Below are positions 32,893-44,392 of a stretch of DNA of 64,000 nucleotides, piece by piece. Source of the stretch: Ryuthela nishihirai (taxonomy: Eukaryota; Arthropoda; Arachnida; Araneae; Heptathelidae). Position 1 is the stretch's first letter. Every line of letters starts with the position of its first letter. A model generated the notes under the pieces. It was not told the origin of the DNA and searched no databases. It saw only the letters and a program-made list of their open reading frames with translations. The DNA is taken from assembly GCA_038380435.1 (NCBI GenBank), contig JAWZYU010000008.1, forward strand, positions 75,840,020-75,904,019, read 5' to 3'. Both the position numbers and the translations under genes were made by a program.

Positions 32893-34281
32893 AGGATTTT
32901 ACCAAAGCTATTATTATCCCTATTTTTTAAAAAAGGTGATTACAGTTCATGTGATAACTATAAGGGTATCGGCCCTACTTTCTGTTCCAGGTAATGTTCT
33001 CTGCATGATTGTGCTTAATAGAATTAAGAATCTGCAAGGCAAATGCATGATGAGCAATTTGGATTCAGAAGTGGTAGGGGATGTGTTATAAGATATTTTC
33101 ACTCAGGCAAATTCTTGAGAAATGTTTAGAGTTTCAGAAACCTTTGGTTGCTAGCTTTGTTGATTTTAAAAAGGCTTTCGACTCTGTTGATCATCATAAT
33201 TTGTGGTTGATTGTGAGATCATATGATATACCAGACAAGTTAGTTAACAATATGAAAGCTCTCTATAATAACACTGAGTCGTGTGTGAGAGTTGGTAAGG
33301 CTTGTAGCAATTGGTTTAGCATTACTTCTGGTGTTCGACAAGGGTGCATTTTGTCTCCTTTTCTCTTTAGCTTGGTTATTGATTATGTTATGCGAAATTC
33401 ACTTCAAGGGTAAGATTTTGGCCTTAAATGGGCTGGAGATGCGAAATTTCTGATTTAGATTATGCTGATGATTTAGCCCTTTTGGCAAATGATGTTGATG
33501 AGATGAACTCTTTCATTCGAGCTGTTGATGAGACTGGTAGTAGATTAGGTTTGGTTATAAACAGAGAGAAAACTAAAGTGATGAAAATTGGTCAGGCAGG
33601 CTGTGATTCAGTTAATCTGAATGGTTGCAGTCTTGAGCAGGTGTCACAGTTTAATTATCTTGGGAGTTATGTAACAGATACTGGTGATGCAGCATGAGAT
33701 TAACATAGATGACCAATAGGGATGAGATTAACGAATAGGGATTGCTGCCGGGACTTTTAATTTTCTATGGAGATTGTGGAGAAATAGGCGTATACACCTA
33801 AAGACTAATATTAGACTGTATAATAGCTTGGTTCTTTCTAGGGTTAGTTATGGTAGTGAAACTTGAACACTTTGTAAACAAGATAACAGGAAACTAGATG
33901 CTTTTGATTCTAGATGCTTATGCAGTATCTTTTGCATTAGGTGGTTCAACTTTGTAACTAATGATGGGGTTAGGCAAAGGAGTCGGCAACCTCATTTAAG
34001 CAGCATATTGTACAGAGAGAGACTCCGTTGGTTTGGCCATGTTGCCTGTATGGATAATTATAGATTGGTGAATATGGTTATGAACAGTGTGCCTAAAGGC
34101 CTCAGAAAGAGGGGGAGACCTAGGATGCGATGGGAGATAATGTCAAACAGGACCTTGTTAGAATTGGTGTGCAGTGACCAGATGCAGCAGATGTAGCTCA
34201 AGACAGATACACTTGGAGAACTAAATTGCACGGTCTGGTTGGACCCCCATAGCCCATGGCTGCTTGAGGATGAGGATGATG
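32893..34281 (+). pseudogene. RTE-clade LINE copy R5, 5'-truncated
   Basis: Starts before RT motif 1 ('CDNYKGI'-like at about 32950-32970), then 'IFSLRQILEKCLEFQKPLVA', 'FVDFKKAFDSVDHHNL' and 'GVRQGCILSPFLF' (33081-33413). 33428-33697 holds 'DLDYADDLALLANDVDEMNS' with an intact YADD. 34008-34196 holds 'RLRWFGHVACMDNYRLV'. At least four frame breaks separate the blocks. The tail is CCATGGCTGCTTGAGGATGAGGATGATG. The 32081-32892 stretch before it shows nothing recognisable. Confidence 0.88.
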
Positions 34282-34444
34282 ACTATACATTGTGATTGGC
34301 AGCAACACTATGGGGCATGATTTTCAATCAATAGTGATCATAGTGCCTATTAATCATAGATCATAGTACCTATTTGATACTCTATCTGAAATGTCATTTT
34401 TGACCCTATTGATAATATCGTAAGAATTATTATGTTGATCATTC

Positions 34445-34495
34445 AAGTTCTCCAAGTGTATCTGTCTTGAGCTACATCTGCTGCATCTGGCCAAT
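34445..34495 (-). mobile_element. RTE 3'-region fragment
   Basis: 'caagttctccaagtgtatctg' and 'agctacatctgctgcatctgg' match the C-terminal RT codons of R3 and R6 (complement). About 50 bp only. The rest of 34282-34857 shows nothing. Confidence 0.7.
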
Positions 34496-34857
34496 GCATA
34501 AGAATTTACAGGATTGACACATCTGATTTTATTTTTAGTTATATCATGAAACTCATGCCAAATGACATCTTAATTCATTGGCAGGCTTTTCAAATAAAAA
34601 AAAAAGTCTTCTTTAACTTTAGGAAACCAATGCAGTAATTTTAACTAATCTTAAACTAATTTATATACGCAGTATGTGGCTACATTTTGATCATTTGTCA
34701 TTTAAACTCTCCAGAATAGTTACAAATAACCATCCTATCCTGTTTTACTGATCCAAGAAATATTTAATCAATCACACATTGTGCGATCTACATAAGTCTA
34801 ATGACTCTGTGTTGGTGTGTGGCAAAAATTAACCAACAGTTATTTTCTCAGGTGTCA

Positions 34858-35285
34858 ATGGGAGTGAGAGTTTGCTCAGTCAATAGTGCATCAAGCTCAT
34901 AATCTAATGCACCCAAGTTCAAATTGAGATTTATTGAGATTTCTCAAAGAGGATCGAAGTTTAAATTAAGAGTAGTTGACATTGAGATTTATTTCTTCTA
35001 ACCCACACCCTATCCTTCATGAGAATGGAATAACAATGAACTTGGAAAGGCTGCTCTATGTCAAATGAGATTTGAAGCCATGGTCCCACATGCAGGAAAG
35101 CCATACCAGTGCATATTAAAGAATATGTTGGATAGTCTCAATAAAAGACTTCCATCTGTTTCCTGACAGCAATCCTGTTGGTCTCCCTTCTCTTATCAAA
35201 TTCTGAGCTGTTGGGATCCTTGTGACCTGGCCATTTAATCCATTATGTGCATAAAAGTATTGCACAGAGGTAAAAACATCCAGTC
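34858..35285 (+). mobile_element. SINE family A, old copy in forward orientation
   Basis: From 'agtttgctcagtcaatagtgc' (A box) to 'gacctggccatttaatccat' and 'gcacagaggtaaaaacatcc' (tail). It includes a local duplication of 'gttcaaattgagatttattg'. Strongly diverged. Confidence 0.75.
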
Positions 35286-35816
35286 TAAGTATCATTTAAA
35301 TAAAAAACTGATGATGCACAAAAGTGTTGTTCAGAAGCAAAACAATCCTGCCAAAGTGCTATTTAAATACAAACTGGTGAACAAACATGCAGACTGTCAT
35401 TCTCACCATAATTTTGCATCACATGTGTGTCTAAGTTTTAGTTTCTTTTTACATTCTATAGATTTGCATATTTCTTCTTTTTTTTGTAAATGTTTTCAAG
35501 CCATTCCCCATTAACTACAGATGATCACTAGATATATTGATTTTACATTTAGAGTATTGCACAGAGTCAAATAAGATTATGTTCCAAATCAGTTACTGCA
35601 TATATAAATAACACTAAAAAAATTTCCTTCCCAACTTGTAGAAAACAACAGGAGAAACATAAATGCACAACTATAAAAATTCTACTTACTGGCAGTTTTC
35701 AACCAGAATTTTTTAAAAAGGTAAAAGCTAATAAATTTAGGGGAAAAAGGCAACTCATATTTTACATTTTTAAACCTTTGAATATTCAAACTGAAAACAT
35801 AATTTAAATCTCTTAC
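35286..35816 (-). other. unc-13 intron, 5' part
   Basis: Begins with GTAAGAGATTT. Only the first ~500 bp before the old SINE are free of a recognised element. The downstream acceptor was not located. Confidence 0.6.
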
Positions 35817-37257
35817 CTCATTTAGCTGTGCTACAATTTTATTAAAAGCATTTAACCACCGTCGCCTTGCTTTGGACATGGAAGGATCCCCTTGTACTTC
35901 TAATTCAGGAAGTGCTGAGCTCCTTGGAGAAACTGCTATACTTCCATTAATCATTGGTTTGTCTAAAGCTGTCACATTTGTTTGAATACTAGGCCTTCTG
36001 TAATCTTCTACATTTTCTATTTCTTTATCTATTCTCAAAACCTCTTCATACTCCAGATCTATATTTGGTGCATCATTGTATTTGTAATCTCTCTCAACAT
36101 CTATAATTGGCTCTTTTCTCAGCTTTTCAGGAAAATTCTGTTCAACATCTATGCTTTCTTCAAATTTCTCATCACCTGGAAGCCATTCATCTGGTTCATT
36201 TACTTCCTGCCAATCAGGTACTACAGGATCTACACAATGATTATTTAATTGTTCACTATTCCATTCTTCCACTGAAGCATTTTTATGCCAATTATTATTC
36301 TGTGGTTCCTTTTCTCTTTCATTTCTTGCACCAATTTCTGCCCAGTTATTTTTTGCACTAGTGTTCACTTGTTGTTTTGTCCTTTCATTCCTTGGTGTTT
36401 CTTTTGTCCACTCATTTTTAGCTGTTTCATTTTTCCAATCAGTTTTGGGTACTTCCTTCTTTCTTTCAGTTTTAGATGCATCAGTTTTCCAATCATTTTT
36501 AGGTGTATCATTCTTCCAATCGTTTTTAGATGTATCATTCTTCCAACCATTTTTAGGTGTATCATTCTTCCAATCATTTTTGGGTATATCATTTTTATGT
36601 CCATTTTTAGGTGTGTCATTTTTCCACCCATTTTTAGGAGTTTCTCTTTTCCACTCAGTTTTTGAAGTTTCTTTTTCCCAGTTGTTTTCAACCACATTTT
36701 TTGGCCATTCACTATCTACAGTATCATTCTGCCACTCATTTTGTGGAACTTCTTTTGGTCTATTATTTCTAGATGTATCATTTGGCCACTGATTTCTTTC
36801 TTTCTGCCAACTATTAACTTCTTTGGGTACTTCAGCTTCATTTTCCCACCGTGAATAATAAGAGTTTGATTCTACATGTTCTTCAGGGTATGTATTGGTT
36901 TTCTCCCAATCTGTAGCTGCTGGCTCTTCTCGATAATCTGCATAACTCTCAAAACTTTCTTGCTGATAAACATCTGCACTATCCTGGTAATCATAAGAAT
37001 CATGATAGCGATCTTTATAACGATCTTCTATTGGTTCATGTTCAAATCCAGTTTGCCTTTCAAGACTACGCCGACGGCCCGATGGAAATTGTTCTAAATA
37101 CCTTCTATGGATGTCTGCATCATTTTCAACTGACTCTTCATTCCAGTGATTGTGTCTAGCATCGCTTCTATCACCATCAAAAGCATCATAATGTCTGTCA
37201 TTTTCATGCACTTGGTTGTTCTCAAAGCCCGAATTTGGCCTTTTGGTATTTCGGGAC
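35817..37257 (-). CDS. unc-13: unc-13 (Munc13) large internal exon: disordered linker with 9-aa repeats and calmodulin-binding helix
   Basis: UNC-13 primes synaptic vesicles by opening syntaxin and templating SNARE assembly at presynaptic active zones. The exon is 1441 bp: one base plus 480 codons. The acceptor is ..TTTAG at 37259-37258 and the donor GAG|GTAAGA at 35816. The upstream exon (52116-52434) ends with GG, which pairs with the single G here. The protein is acidic, Asn/Trp-rich and predicted disordered; Tyr/Asp-rich at first ('DRYKDRYHDSYDYQDSADVY'), then a 9-residue array (36384-36788). It ends in 'ARRRWLNAFNKIVAQLNE' (35817-35870), which matches the Trp-anchored amphipathic calmodulin-binding helix I recall from Munc13-1 (K-W-L-R-A-F-N-K-V). 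It is the best-supported host coding sequence in the window. Downstream exons (C1, C2B, MUN) were not found between 1 and 35816. Identification is from memory, without a search. Confidence 0.86.
36384..36788 (-). repeat. 15 in-frame 27-bp repeats in the unc-13 exon
   Basis: Fifteen consecutive 9-codon units run without an indel: for example WKNDTPKNG, WKNDTSKND, WKNDTPKND, WKTDASKTE, WKNETAKNE. The consensus is W-K-x-D/E-T-x-K-x-D/E/G, with the Trp replaced by Arg or His in three units. Central units are most alike at the DNA level, outer ones are diverged, and four weaker units at the same 9-residue spacing follow at 36237-36344. This suggests growth by slippage or unequal exchange within the exon under reading-frame constraint. 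Confidence 0.93.
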
Positions 37258-37556
37258 CTAAATTAAAATTAATCATCAACTGAAAAATATAATAATTTTT
37301 AACATATTTACATCAATTAGCTAATCTATTAGTTTTCAAAAGTTGACAATATCAACCATTTTTAAACATCACTTTCAATCATGTTATGACATTCATATAA
37401 GCATCACACTTTTTGTTGTTCAATGCATAATGAATAGCTCAAAAATTATAACATAAACTTGCTATTTTCCTCTTGCATATGCTTCCAATCAAACAATATA
37501 TGCAGAAAAAAATGTAAGAATAATATTAATTAACCCATATACTGTTGCATGCTTAT

Positions 37557-38046
37557 ACATTGACACCTAAAGCATTAATGTTACAATAGCTTCTTTTCTA
37601 CAGTATATATCACAGACAATTCAAACTCAAGCATGATTTCAGATCTTCAAATCTTGGATAATATACACTAAGTGCTCACTGAATTATGACCACCTCCTTC
37701 CATGTTATAAAGTGGAAGCTAACTTCGAAGCTCTATAACTTCTAAACTAAGCATTTTATGAGAAAATGTAACAGAAGATAAATTAAAAATTTCAATCAAA
37801 TCTATCTAAATCTCAATTTTCAATAATGTTCAGTTTGTACTTAAAGAGTTATGGACTTTGAATATTTAACAGCAGCAATGCAAGTCTCAGGATAATTGAA
37901 AAATATAAAAAAAATTATTTACATTAACAATTAAAATTAACTTCTGAGTTAAATTTTAATGTTAGATATTGCTGTTAAATATTCAAACTTCCATATATAC
38001 TGTAGAAAAGAAGCTACTGTAACATTAATGCTTTAGGTGTCAATAT
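37557..38046. mobile_element. Foldback element with ~57-bp inverted ends
   Basis: The left end ('attgacacctaaagcatta', 'atgttacaatagcttctttt', 'ctacagtatatat') is inverted at 37990-38046 ('atatactgtagaaaagaagc', 'taacattaatgctttaggtg'). The ends are nearly perfect. The interior (37725-38015) carries MITE-like family F sequence. A stretch at 37676-37710 ('tcactgaattatgaccacct') resembles a Tc1-type end. Confidence 0.75.
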
Positions 38047-38164
38047 TCAGTGAGTACTCAGTGTATACGTTACACTGTATTTACCCAAATAAAAGAATCT
38101 ATTAACTCAACAGAAAATAATATGCTGTTCACATCATGAATCAATGCAACAACAGCAAAAAATC

Positions 38165-38700
38165 ACTTGATGTGAACAAGTGAAAGAACTCCAAGGTTCA
38201 GACCTGGATAGGGGATTGGGTTGTTTTACCTCTGAACGGCACTTTTTTGCACACCATGGGCTAAATGGCCAGGTCACATGGACCCCGAAGGCTCAGAGAA
38301 GGTTGGGGGAGGGGACCCACTGGAACAGCTGTTGGGAGACAGATGGTAGCCTCCCGTCAAGGCCATCCAGCGTGTTCTTTAACGTGTACAGGGTATGGCT
38401 CTCCTGCACACGGGGCCACGGCTTAACGTCCCATCCGACGGACGGCGGCCTTTCCAAGCCCATCGGTGTCCCCTACTGACCATGGGCAGGGTGGGGAATT
38501 TTGCGGAGATAAATCTCAACGCTGACCCAGATGGGACTCGAACCTCGGAACTACAGATTACGAGCCTGGCGCGCTACCGACTGAGCCACCCCCCGCCCTC
38601 TGGATAGGGGAAGGCAATCATCTAGGCAACTGTTACAAGAAGATGGGAGTCACCTGTCTAGGCCATCCAGCATGTTATGTTCTTTGTCATGCACAAAAAA
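38165..38700 (-). mobile_element. Old SINE family A copy split by a younger one
   Basis: 'acaagtgaaagaactccaagg' on the left and 'aaggcaatcatctaggcaact', 'ggccatccagcatgttatg' on the right are one diverged copy, broken by the insertion at 38216-38599. Confidence 0.7.
38216..38599 (-). mobile_element. SINE family A, complete, nested in an older copy
   Basis: The target duplication CTGGATAGGGGA lies at 38204-38215 and 38600-38611. A second case of family A landing in family A. Confidence 0.93.
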
Positions 38701-38704
38701 AGCA

Positions 38705-39402
38705 AAGGTGCCCTAATCGCAGGATTGGGAGCAAAGATCTGTTTCCTCCACTATTAAAGGCTGAAGCCATCTACACTGATAAGGCTTCCTCCAATGTAGG
38801 TTTAATGATGCCTGTAGAAGAAAGGGTTCAGGTGCTTGTAATGGAATATGATCAGGATTATCCACCAGCTGATAAAATATATCCTGTGAATTCATTCACT
38901 TGAGGCTGTCAACCCACAAGCAAATAGAAAACACAGAAAAATTTCCCTCAACAGAAGCCTACTTCGAAGCTCTATAACTTCTAAACTAAGCATTTTATGA
39001 GAAACTGTAACACAAGATAAATTAAAGATCTCAATCAAATCTATCTAAATCTCAATTTTCACTAACGTGAGGCAAACTCAGGATCCATAATGAAGCTCAG
39101 AGCCAATATTCCATTAGGTTGATATACAGTATATGGTCAGCACCAGGACCCAGTGTGGTTAACCACTCCTCAGCAAGGTAGGAAAAAAAGTAGCCACAGT
39201 GTCCAGATCAGTAGGCCACACTGATCTACACACCTCTCCTTCTGTTCCCTTCCACAACACAGTATCTTTTGAAAAGTATTAATGATCTGTACCATAAGAA
39301 AGTGAGGTTGGACTTTAAGTGCTAGGCATGGGCAATTCTATGCATCATCACAGGGGATTGGTGCATAGCTCTCCTTCCAGCGAATACCTAGCTACCATTT
39401 AT
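38705..39402 (-). mobile_element. RTE 5'-untranslated fragment
   Basis: Matches the 5' flank of the coding region of R3 (24990-25450) and R7 (49430-50030): 'aaaggctgaagccatctac', 'tcagcaccaggaccc', 'catcacaggggattggtgc'. A ~105-bp insert at 38960-39065 duplicates the family F sequence at 37725-37835. No coding part is attached. Bases 39403-39840 show nothing. Confidence 0.8.
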
Positions 39403-39840
39403 GATGATAATTGAAAGGAATCTTGGGATCTTTTCCTGTCTTAGTGAAGGACAAAATTATAGCCTCCCAACAGGAGTCCAGAAACTGCTTCTCAAGAAAA
39501 ATGTGCTTAAAAATGTGGAGCAGCCAATTCTGGCTCAATGGAGTAAGATGTTTGAGTGTAGCTTAATGAACATTTTCTGGCCCAACAGCAGATGCATGAA
39601 GAATGCAAATAAAAAGACAGTGAAAAGCATTCAGTCTTGCTTTTTAGGGACAAGAGGAAAATAAGATCAAGATTAGATGGAGTAAAAGGTTCTCTGTCCC
39701 CCAAGTATTGATAATTATTGTGAAATCAGCAATTGACATTCATTGTGCTCTAGGATCAATAATAAGAGAGAAAAATAGTTCCCACCTATCTTACAAATTT
39801 TATGCCACAATACCATAGAATTACTTATGCAAGCAATAAA

Positions 39841-40179
39841 CTACATATATATATATGATCCATGATTCCTTCTGGTGTAGGCACTGAACATAAGATTAGT
39901 CAAAGCACATTTAAGAGTTTTGAGGTTGAAGAACATCAGATATCTCAAACAACCCCTATGAAACCATGTTCCAACACTTGTGAGTGGCAGTGCAGTCAAG
40001 ATTCCACCACAGTTTTGGTAAACAAAAAAATAAACCACGTTGAAGTCTGAAGGATAAGTAGAGTAAGTTGTATCAGCTATTTCTGCCACTGCAACACTGA
40101 TAAGTTCCTGGCTGACCTTGTGTGAGTCAGAGTCACAGATCACTTCAAAAACACTCCAATCAGCCTGATCAATTGTCAA
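39841..40179 (-). pseudogene. Possible LINE (I/Jockey group) linker fragment
   Basis: A 112-codon frame starts 'IDQADWSVFEVICDSDSH', recalling the conserved A-D-W-x-x-F stretch between endonuclease and RT of I- and Jockey-group LINEs. Nothing more of such an element is recognisable. Low confidence; it may be chance. 40180-40972 holds only a GC-richer block at 40500-40740 that I cannot assign. Confidence 0.3.
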
Positions 40180-40972
40180 CCGTGATACACAAGCAAAGTC
40201 TCAAGGACCTTAACAAGACATGCCACAAATAACCGGTTGCTCTCAACTCGTATGTAAAGTGTGAAAGGATTGAGGACACACACTGAAAGGATCAATGGCA
40301 GTAAAAGAGAACATAGGTGAGTGAACATAATTACTGATACCTGTACAACAGGAATAGTACAACAGGGAGAGATATGGATCCCTTAGACAATGCTTTAGAA
40401 TTAGATCCCTCCCATTGGGTCAGTACTGCCCGAAGAGGACAATCTGTGAAAGTCATATACAAGAAGGGGAGAAACAGTTGGAAGATGAACTTACTACACT
40501 GCATATTTGATCATTGACAATTGGCTAGTGAACCCACCAGCCAAATGAACCTGGTTCAGTGCTGATTCAGTACATTGCAGGCTGCCTAGCCCAGGACCAA
40601 CAGACTTCCTAAATGCAAAGTGGAGAGGGGGAGGGTATGGACCCCAGCACTCAACAGCTGGGGAGAGACATAAGACCACCATGCAACTACAAGGATCCTC
40701 CTTTCTGGAGAGACAGGTGACAGTGCATGACAAACACACAAGTGGGCAATTCAGAACCCAGTGAAGGTAGTCAAATATGTAGAACCATCACCCATAAATT
40801 CATGCTTTTAACAGTAACACAGGCTTTCAAAATTTGGGGATAGAGAAGAATAATAATCTCAGACAAAAAGAGTATGGCACATTATTTTGCGGTTACTTCC
40901 TCAAATACAAAAATCATTTAAATTAACGCTATAAAAAGAAAATATATAATTTTGCAATGTAACATTATTTAA

Positions 40973-41162
40973 GCTGTCCCTTGGTCAAGTGGTTAGCAAG
41001 CTTCCCTATTGATCAAAGAGACCTGAATAAGACATGGATGCTTCTGTTGTCTTTCTGCTGAGGTCATTTGCCTTCCTCATAGACCTTCTCTATGGCACAT
41101 TAAACTATCAAGCTTCTGTCAGGACCTCTGTGTCAAGCACCTGCTTGAGAGGGTATTTATCC
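40973..41162 (+). mobile_element. SINE family B with 12-bp target duplication
   Basis: AACATTATTTAA at 40961-40972 and 41163-41174 fixes the ends. Head 'gtcccttggtcaagtggttagc', body 'gctgaggtcatttgccttcc', 3' end 'agcacctgcttgagagggtatttat'. The B box is degraded ('gagacctgaataagacatgg' lacks the GGTTCGA core). 41175-41655 has no recognised feature. Confidence 0.88.
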
Positions 41163-41655
41163 AACATTATTTAATATGTAGCCATTGGATTTTGAAGTTG
41201 GCCAGTTTAAAAAATCTGTCCCTTTTTCCGCTCCTCTGATGCCAACATTTTTATGTTTTAAGGAACCATTTGGGTATTGGAGATGCAAAAGTTTTTCCAA
41301 CTATCACACATATCCAGGGGGATATCTGTGGCAGAGGAGGAGGCAGCAAGGTGGGCCATACCTCAACCACTTTAAAAATGTTAACAACTGGAATAAAGGT
41401 GAAAAAATATTAAACATTTATATATATTAAACAAATCTTTAAGGCTTAGTTTTTAAATACTAAAATGAGGGAGAAATTATATACTACAATAGTGCTCCAG
41501 TTTTTCCTGGCTTGACCCAGTCACTTGCCCCTAATTTCTTGTATAGATCTGGTTCATAAATATCTTGGCACTTAAAATTAAGAGACTAATTCCCTCTAAT
41601 TTTTTTAATCCAGTTGCAGAGACTCTTCATTATGAAGTTCATTCTACATTAAATA

Positions 41656-42475
41656 TACACTCCTCATAAAAACTGCCACATCCAGAAGGAATGTTGTGTG
41701 TACAATACAAAGTGATGTGCTAAAAGGTAGTGTAAGTAATAAATGATCACACTTGAAAAACTGTTTAGTGAAGTGAATATTAAGTTAACATCAGTACGAA
41801 ATAAAAGCACTAAAACAGTTAGGAAGTGAGACAAAAGGTTCCTAATAATATCCTGATCTATGCTTCTTCAGATTTGCTACACTTGCACCTGAAGATCCCC
41901 CACATTATGCACTATAGTTAATTCTGTTCTTGTATCGTTTCATGATGTCCCAGATGTGATCAATCAGCAACAAATCCGGTGAACAGGCTGGTCATTGTAG
42001 CATGGAAATGGCTTGCCAACACTGCTGAACAACAGATGTGGTATGTGGTATGGCATTATTTTGCTGGAATGTGGAATTTGGCATGCTCTGCAGGAATAGT
42101 AAGACCATGGTTTGAAGAATTGCTTCCACATACCACTGGGCAATTAAATTACCATCAATGGCTATGAGAGATGACTGACAGCCCACATCAGGATTCCAGC
42201 AATGGGAGCTGTATGACGCTCCATGATGCATAACGTCCCAATTTCTGTCATCAAAATGTGACAGATATCGGTGGTGCTCCATCAGTTGTTCTGTCACTGG
42301 ATATCTCTCAGGCAGTTGCATTTCTGTACTGAGAGATATCCAGCAAATCTGCTGCTCTTCCTGATCCATAGTCACTCGAGGATGACCTGATCCTGAACAA
42401 TGGTGTGAAACATCTTCCCATGTCCACTGCTGCCAGTAGGAGACAACTGTTTATGCTTCATGTCCCAAATGCACT
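41656..42475 (-). pseudogene. Tc1-like transposon remnant
   Basis: The minus-strand frame 42375-41992 resembles the C-terminal half of a Tc1-type transposase: 'RNWDVMHHGASYSSHCWNPD', then 'TFQQNNAIPHTTSVVQQCWQ', where the catalytic Asp of the QDNA-x-PH motif is Asn. The left edge 'cactcctcataaaaactgcc' may be a terminal repeat. The N-terminal half is degraded. Confidence 0.65.
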
Positions 42476-42511
42476 GCAATTCATCACATAGACTATCCTA
42501 TAGGATAGGAC

Positions 42512-42735
42512 AGTGGTTCTCGACCTTTTATGTTTCACGTACCCCCTGGAAATGTGTATGCAACTGGCTTACCCCCTTGTATAGATAGATAAAACTATAG
42601 TTATAGTATAACAATGGGAATAAAATAAAACATATATATACACATTAAATTCTGTACTTACATCTAGCAACTTTTGTGCTCTCACGGCATAACCCAAAAA
42701 ATTTTATTGCTTACTCCACATTGAGAACCCCTACG
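42512..42735. mobile_element. Probable hAT MITE remnant
   Basis: Starts CAGTGGTTCTCGACC and ends near 'ttgagaacccctac', an imperfect inverted pair with a hAT-type CAGTGGTTCTC start. The flanks GGATAGGA and CGATAGGA could be a decayed 8-bp duplication. 42736-43799 shows nothing else recognisable. Confidence 0.6.
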
Positions 42736-43799
42736 ATAGGATATATGAATTCCCATAGACCTATGATGTGGCCTCACCTAAACTTGCCTCAATCTACACT
42801 GTCCACTTTTCCCCCAACAACCACCTTCCCTACAACTAATGAAAAATGTGTCATCTGTCACATTTTAAATGCAGCCAGACTTGTAATTTTCCCTTCATGT
42901 GCACATAACACTGCCTGCTCTTCCATACTAATTTGCATAAATGTGGATATACTTCTTATGGATGGTGCAATTTTTTTATGAGGTATGTATTGCTTCACAC
43001 AATTGAAAGTCCTCATATAACAATACAATATTAATAAGTGTGACATATTAGAAAAAATTTCTTGTTAGTATCAAACATTAAATTATTTCTATCCACTTAA
43101 ATTTAGTATAGATAAACATGCTTTAGTTTCTGCAATATTTTCATCATTATTAATTTTTAAAGAACTGGTTTGCAAAAATAAAAATATTGCCAAATTTTGG
43201 CTTTATTACTTAAGCTGAAAGTTTCCTAAATCAATACAACTTCAGTTAACTTAGTGACAAGATCAAATATCACCTACCCTTGTTTGCCCATGTGGCACAA
43301 ATACACTGCTTTTAAAATTTAAAGGGGATTTATAGAAAAAAGTTATACAACAAATATCACTCAATGAATTTGCAAGAAACTTTGTGAAGAAATGTTCCGT
43401 AAATGTGCTGAATTGTTATTGAAAGTGCAGAAAAAGTTCCATCATTCTATCCCAGAAAATGTGACAACTGTGTTTATAAGGTCAAAAGTGGCATCATAGC
43501 TGGGACCAGGGCTGGATTTCCCATAAAGCATGTTAGGTTCTTGCCTAGGGACACCAATATAATGGGGCAACAGCAAGAATTTAATGTTATAGTTTGTTAT
43601 TTTAAGGAGCATGAAAATTATGTCTCTTTCAAATCTTGGAATGAAAAACCAGTTGCAAGTATCCTTGGTACAAAGAATGATTACCCTCTCTTCAAAGCAA
43701 TCTTTCTCCCTCCCGACAATTGAAAGTGAACTTTTAAAGAGAATGTGGAGTGTGACAATGAAGACTATATTACCAGATGTATTATGATACTTTCATGCT

Positions 43800-44110
43800 A
43801 GGTGAAAACTTTGAAAATTGGAGTTTTCTTAGAAAGATACTGCAAGAGATAAATTTAAGTGTGATTTATAATTTATCAAAATCTCAATTTTAGAAAATAT
43901 TCATGTAACATTTAAAGAGGTTTAGAAGCTGAGATATTTGATAGTAGATGCAGTGTTACTCTCATCCTAAATAATGTTTGAAAGTTGATGAAAAATGAAA
44001 ACCCATTATACAAATATCTAAAATTACAATTCAGTAATTAATTTATAACTTTTGAGGTAAATTCTTATGACTAGCAACATGTTAAAAGTTTCTCATTTCC
44101 AGAACTCTTT
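43800..44110. mobile_element. Foldback MITE-like element F, copy 4
   Basis: 'atcaaaatctcaattttag' and 'aaaatattcatgtaaca' recur in family F order. The right arm is eroded. A further stray piece is likely at 44401-44620. Confidence 0.45.
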
Positions 44111-44134
44111 AAAATAAAACATATAAAATAAAAT

Positions 44135-44392
44135 ACCCTCTCAAGCAGCTGCTTGCCACAGAGGTCTGACAGGAGTCTGTCAGTTTATATGTCATAATAG
44201 GTCTGTGAGGATGGCACCTACTATATAATGATGGGAACCTACTATAGTATTGGTTATACTATTTGTGCTGAATAGTATGCATACTATTCAGCAGAAAAAC
44301 AGTACAAACAGCCATGCCTTACCCAGGGCTCGAACCCAGATCTCTTTGATCAGTAAGCCAAGAGTGTTAACCACTAGGCCACAAGAGACTAA
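44135..44392 (-). mobile_element. SINE family B, reverse, with internal insertion
   Basis: 'cctctcaagcagctgcttgcc' (3' end) to 'gggctcgaacccagatctc' (B box complement) and 'ttaaccactaggccac' (A box complement). An ~85-bp insert at 44215-44300 carries a perfect 26-bp palindrome centred on ATGCAT (44267-44292). The insert word 'gggaacctactata' also appears inverted at 44964-44980. Confidence 0.85.

Noticed and set aside
1..35816. Search for downstream unc-13 exons (C1 zinc-finger, C2B, MUN) on the minus strand.
   Set aside because: No minus-strand frame with C1 Cys/His spacing or C2 text was seen. Short exons could be missed, but I cannot support any.
36384..36788. Regular 27-bp repeats considered as a CRISPR-like array.
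   Set aside because: The units are contiguous without spacers, in frame, and lie inside a spliced animal exon.
35982..36792. Overlapping plus-strand ORFs of 84-143 codons rich in Phe/Cys/Ser ('SFFQSFLGVS').
   Set aside because: They are the antisense shadow of the 27-bp repeat array in the unc-13 exon; their periodicity follows from the real frame.
42858..43046. Short minus-strand ORF 'MSHLLILYCYMRTFN...' considered as a small membrane protein.
   Set aside because: 62 codons in AT-rich DNA without supporting features; expected by chance.
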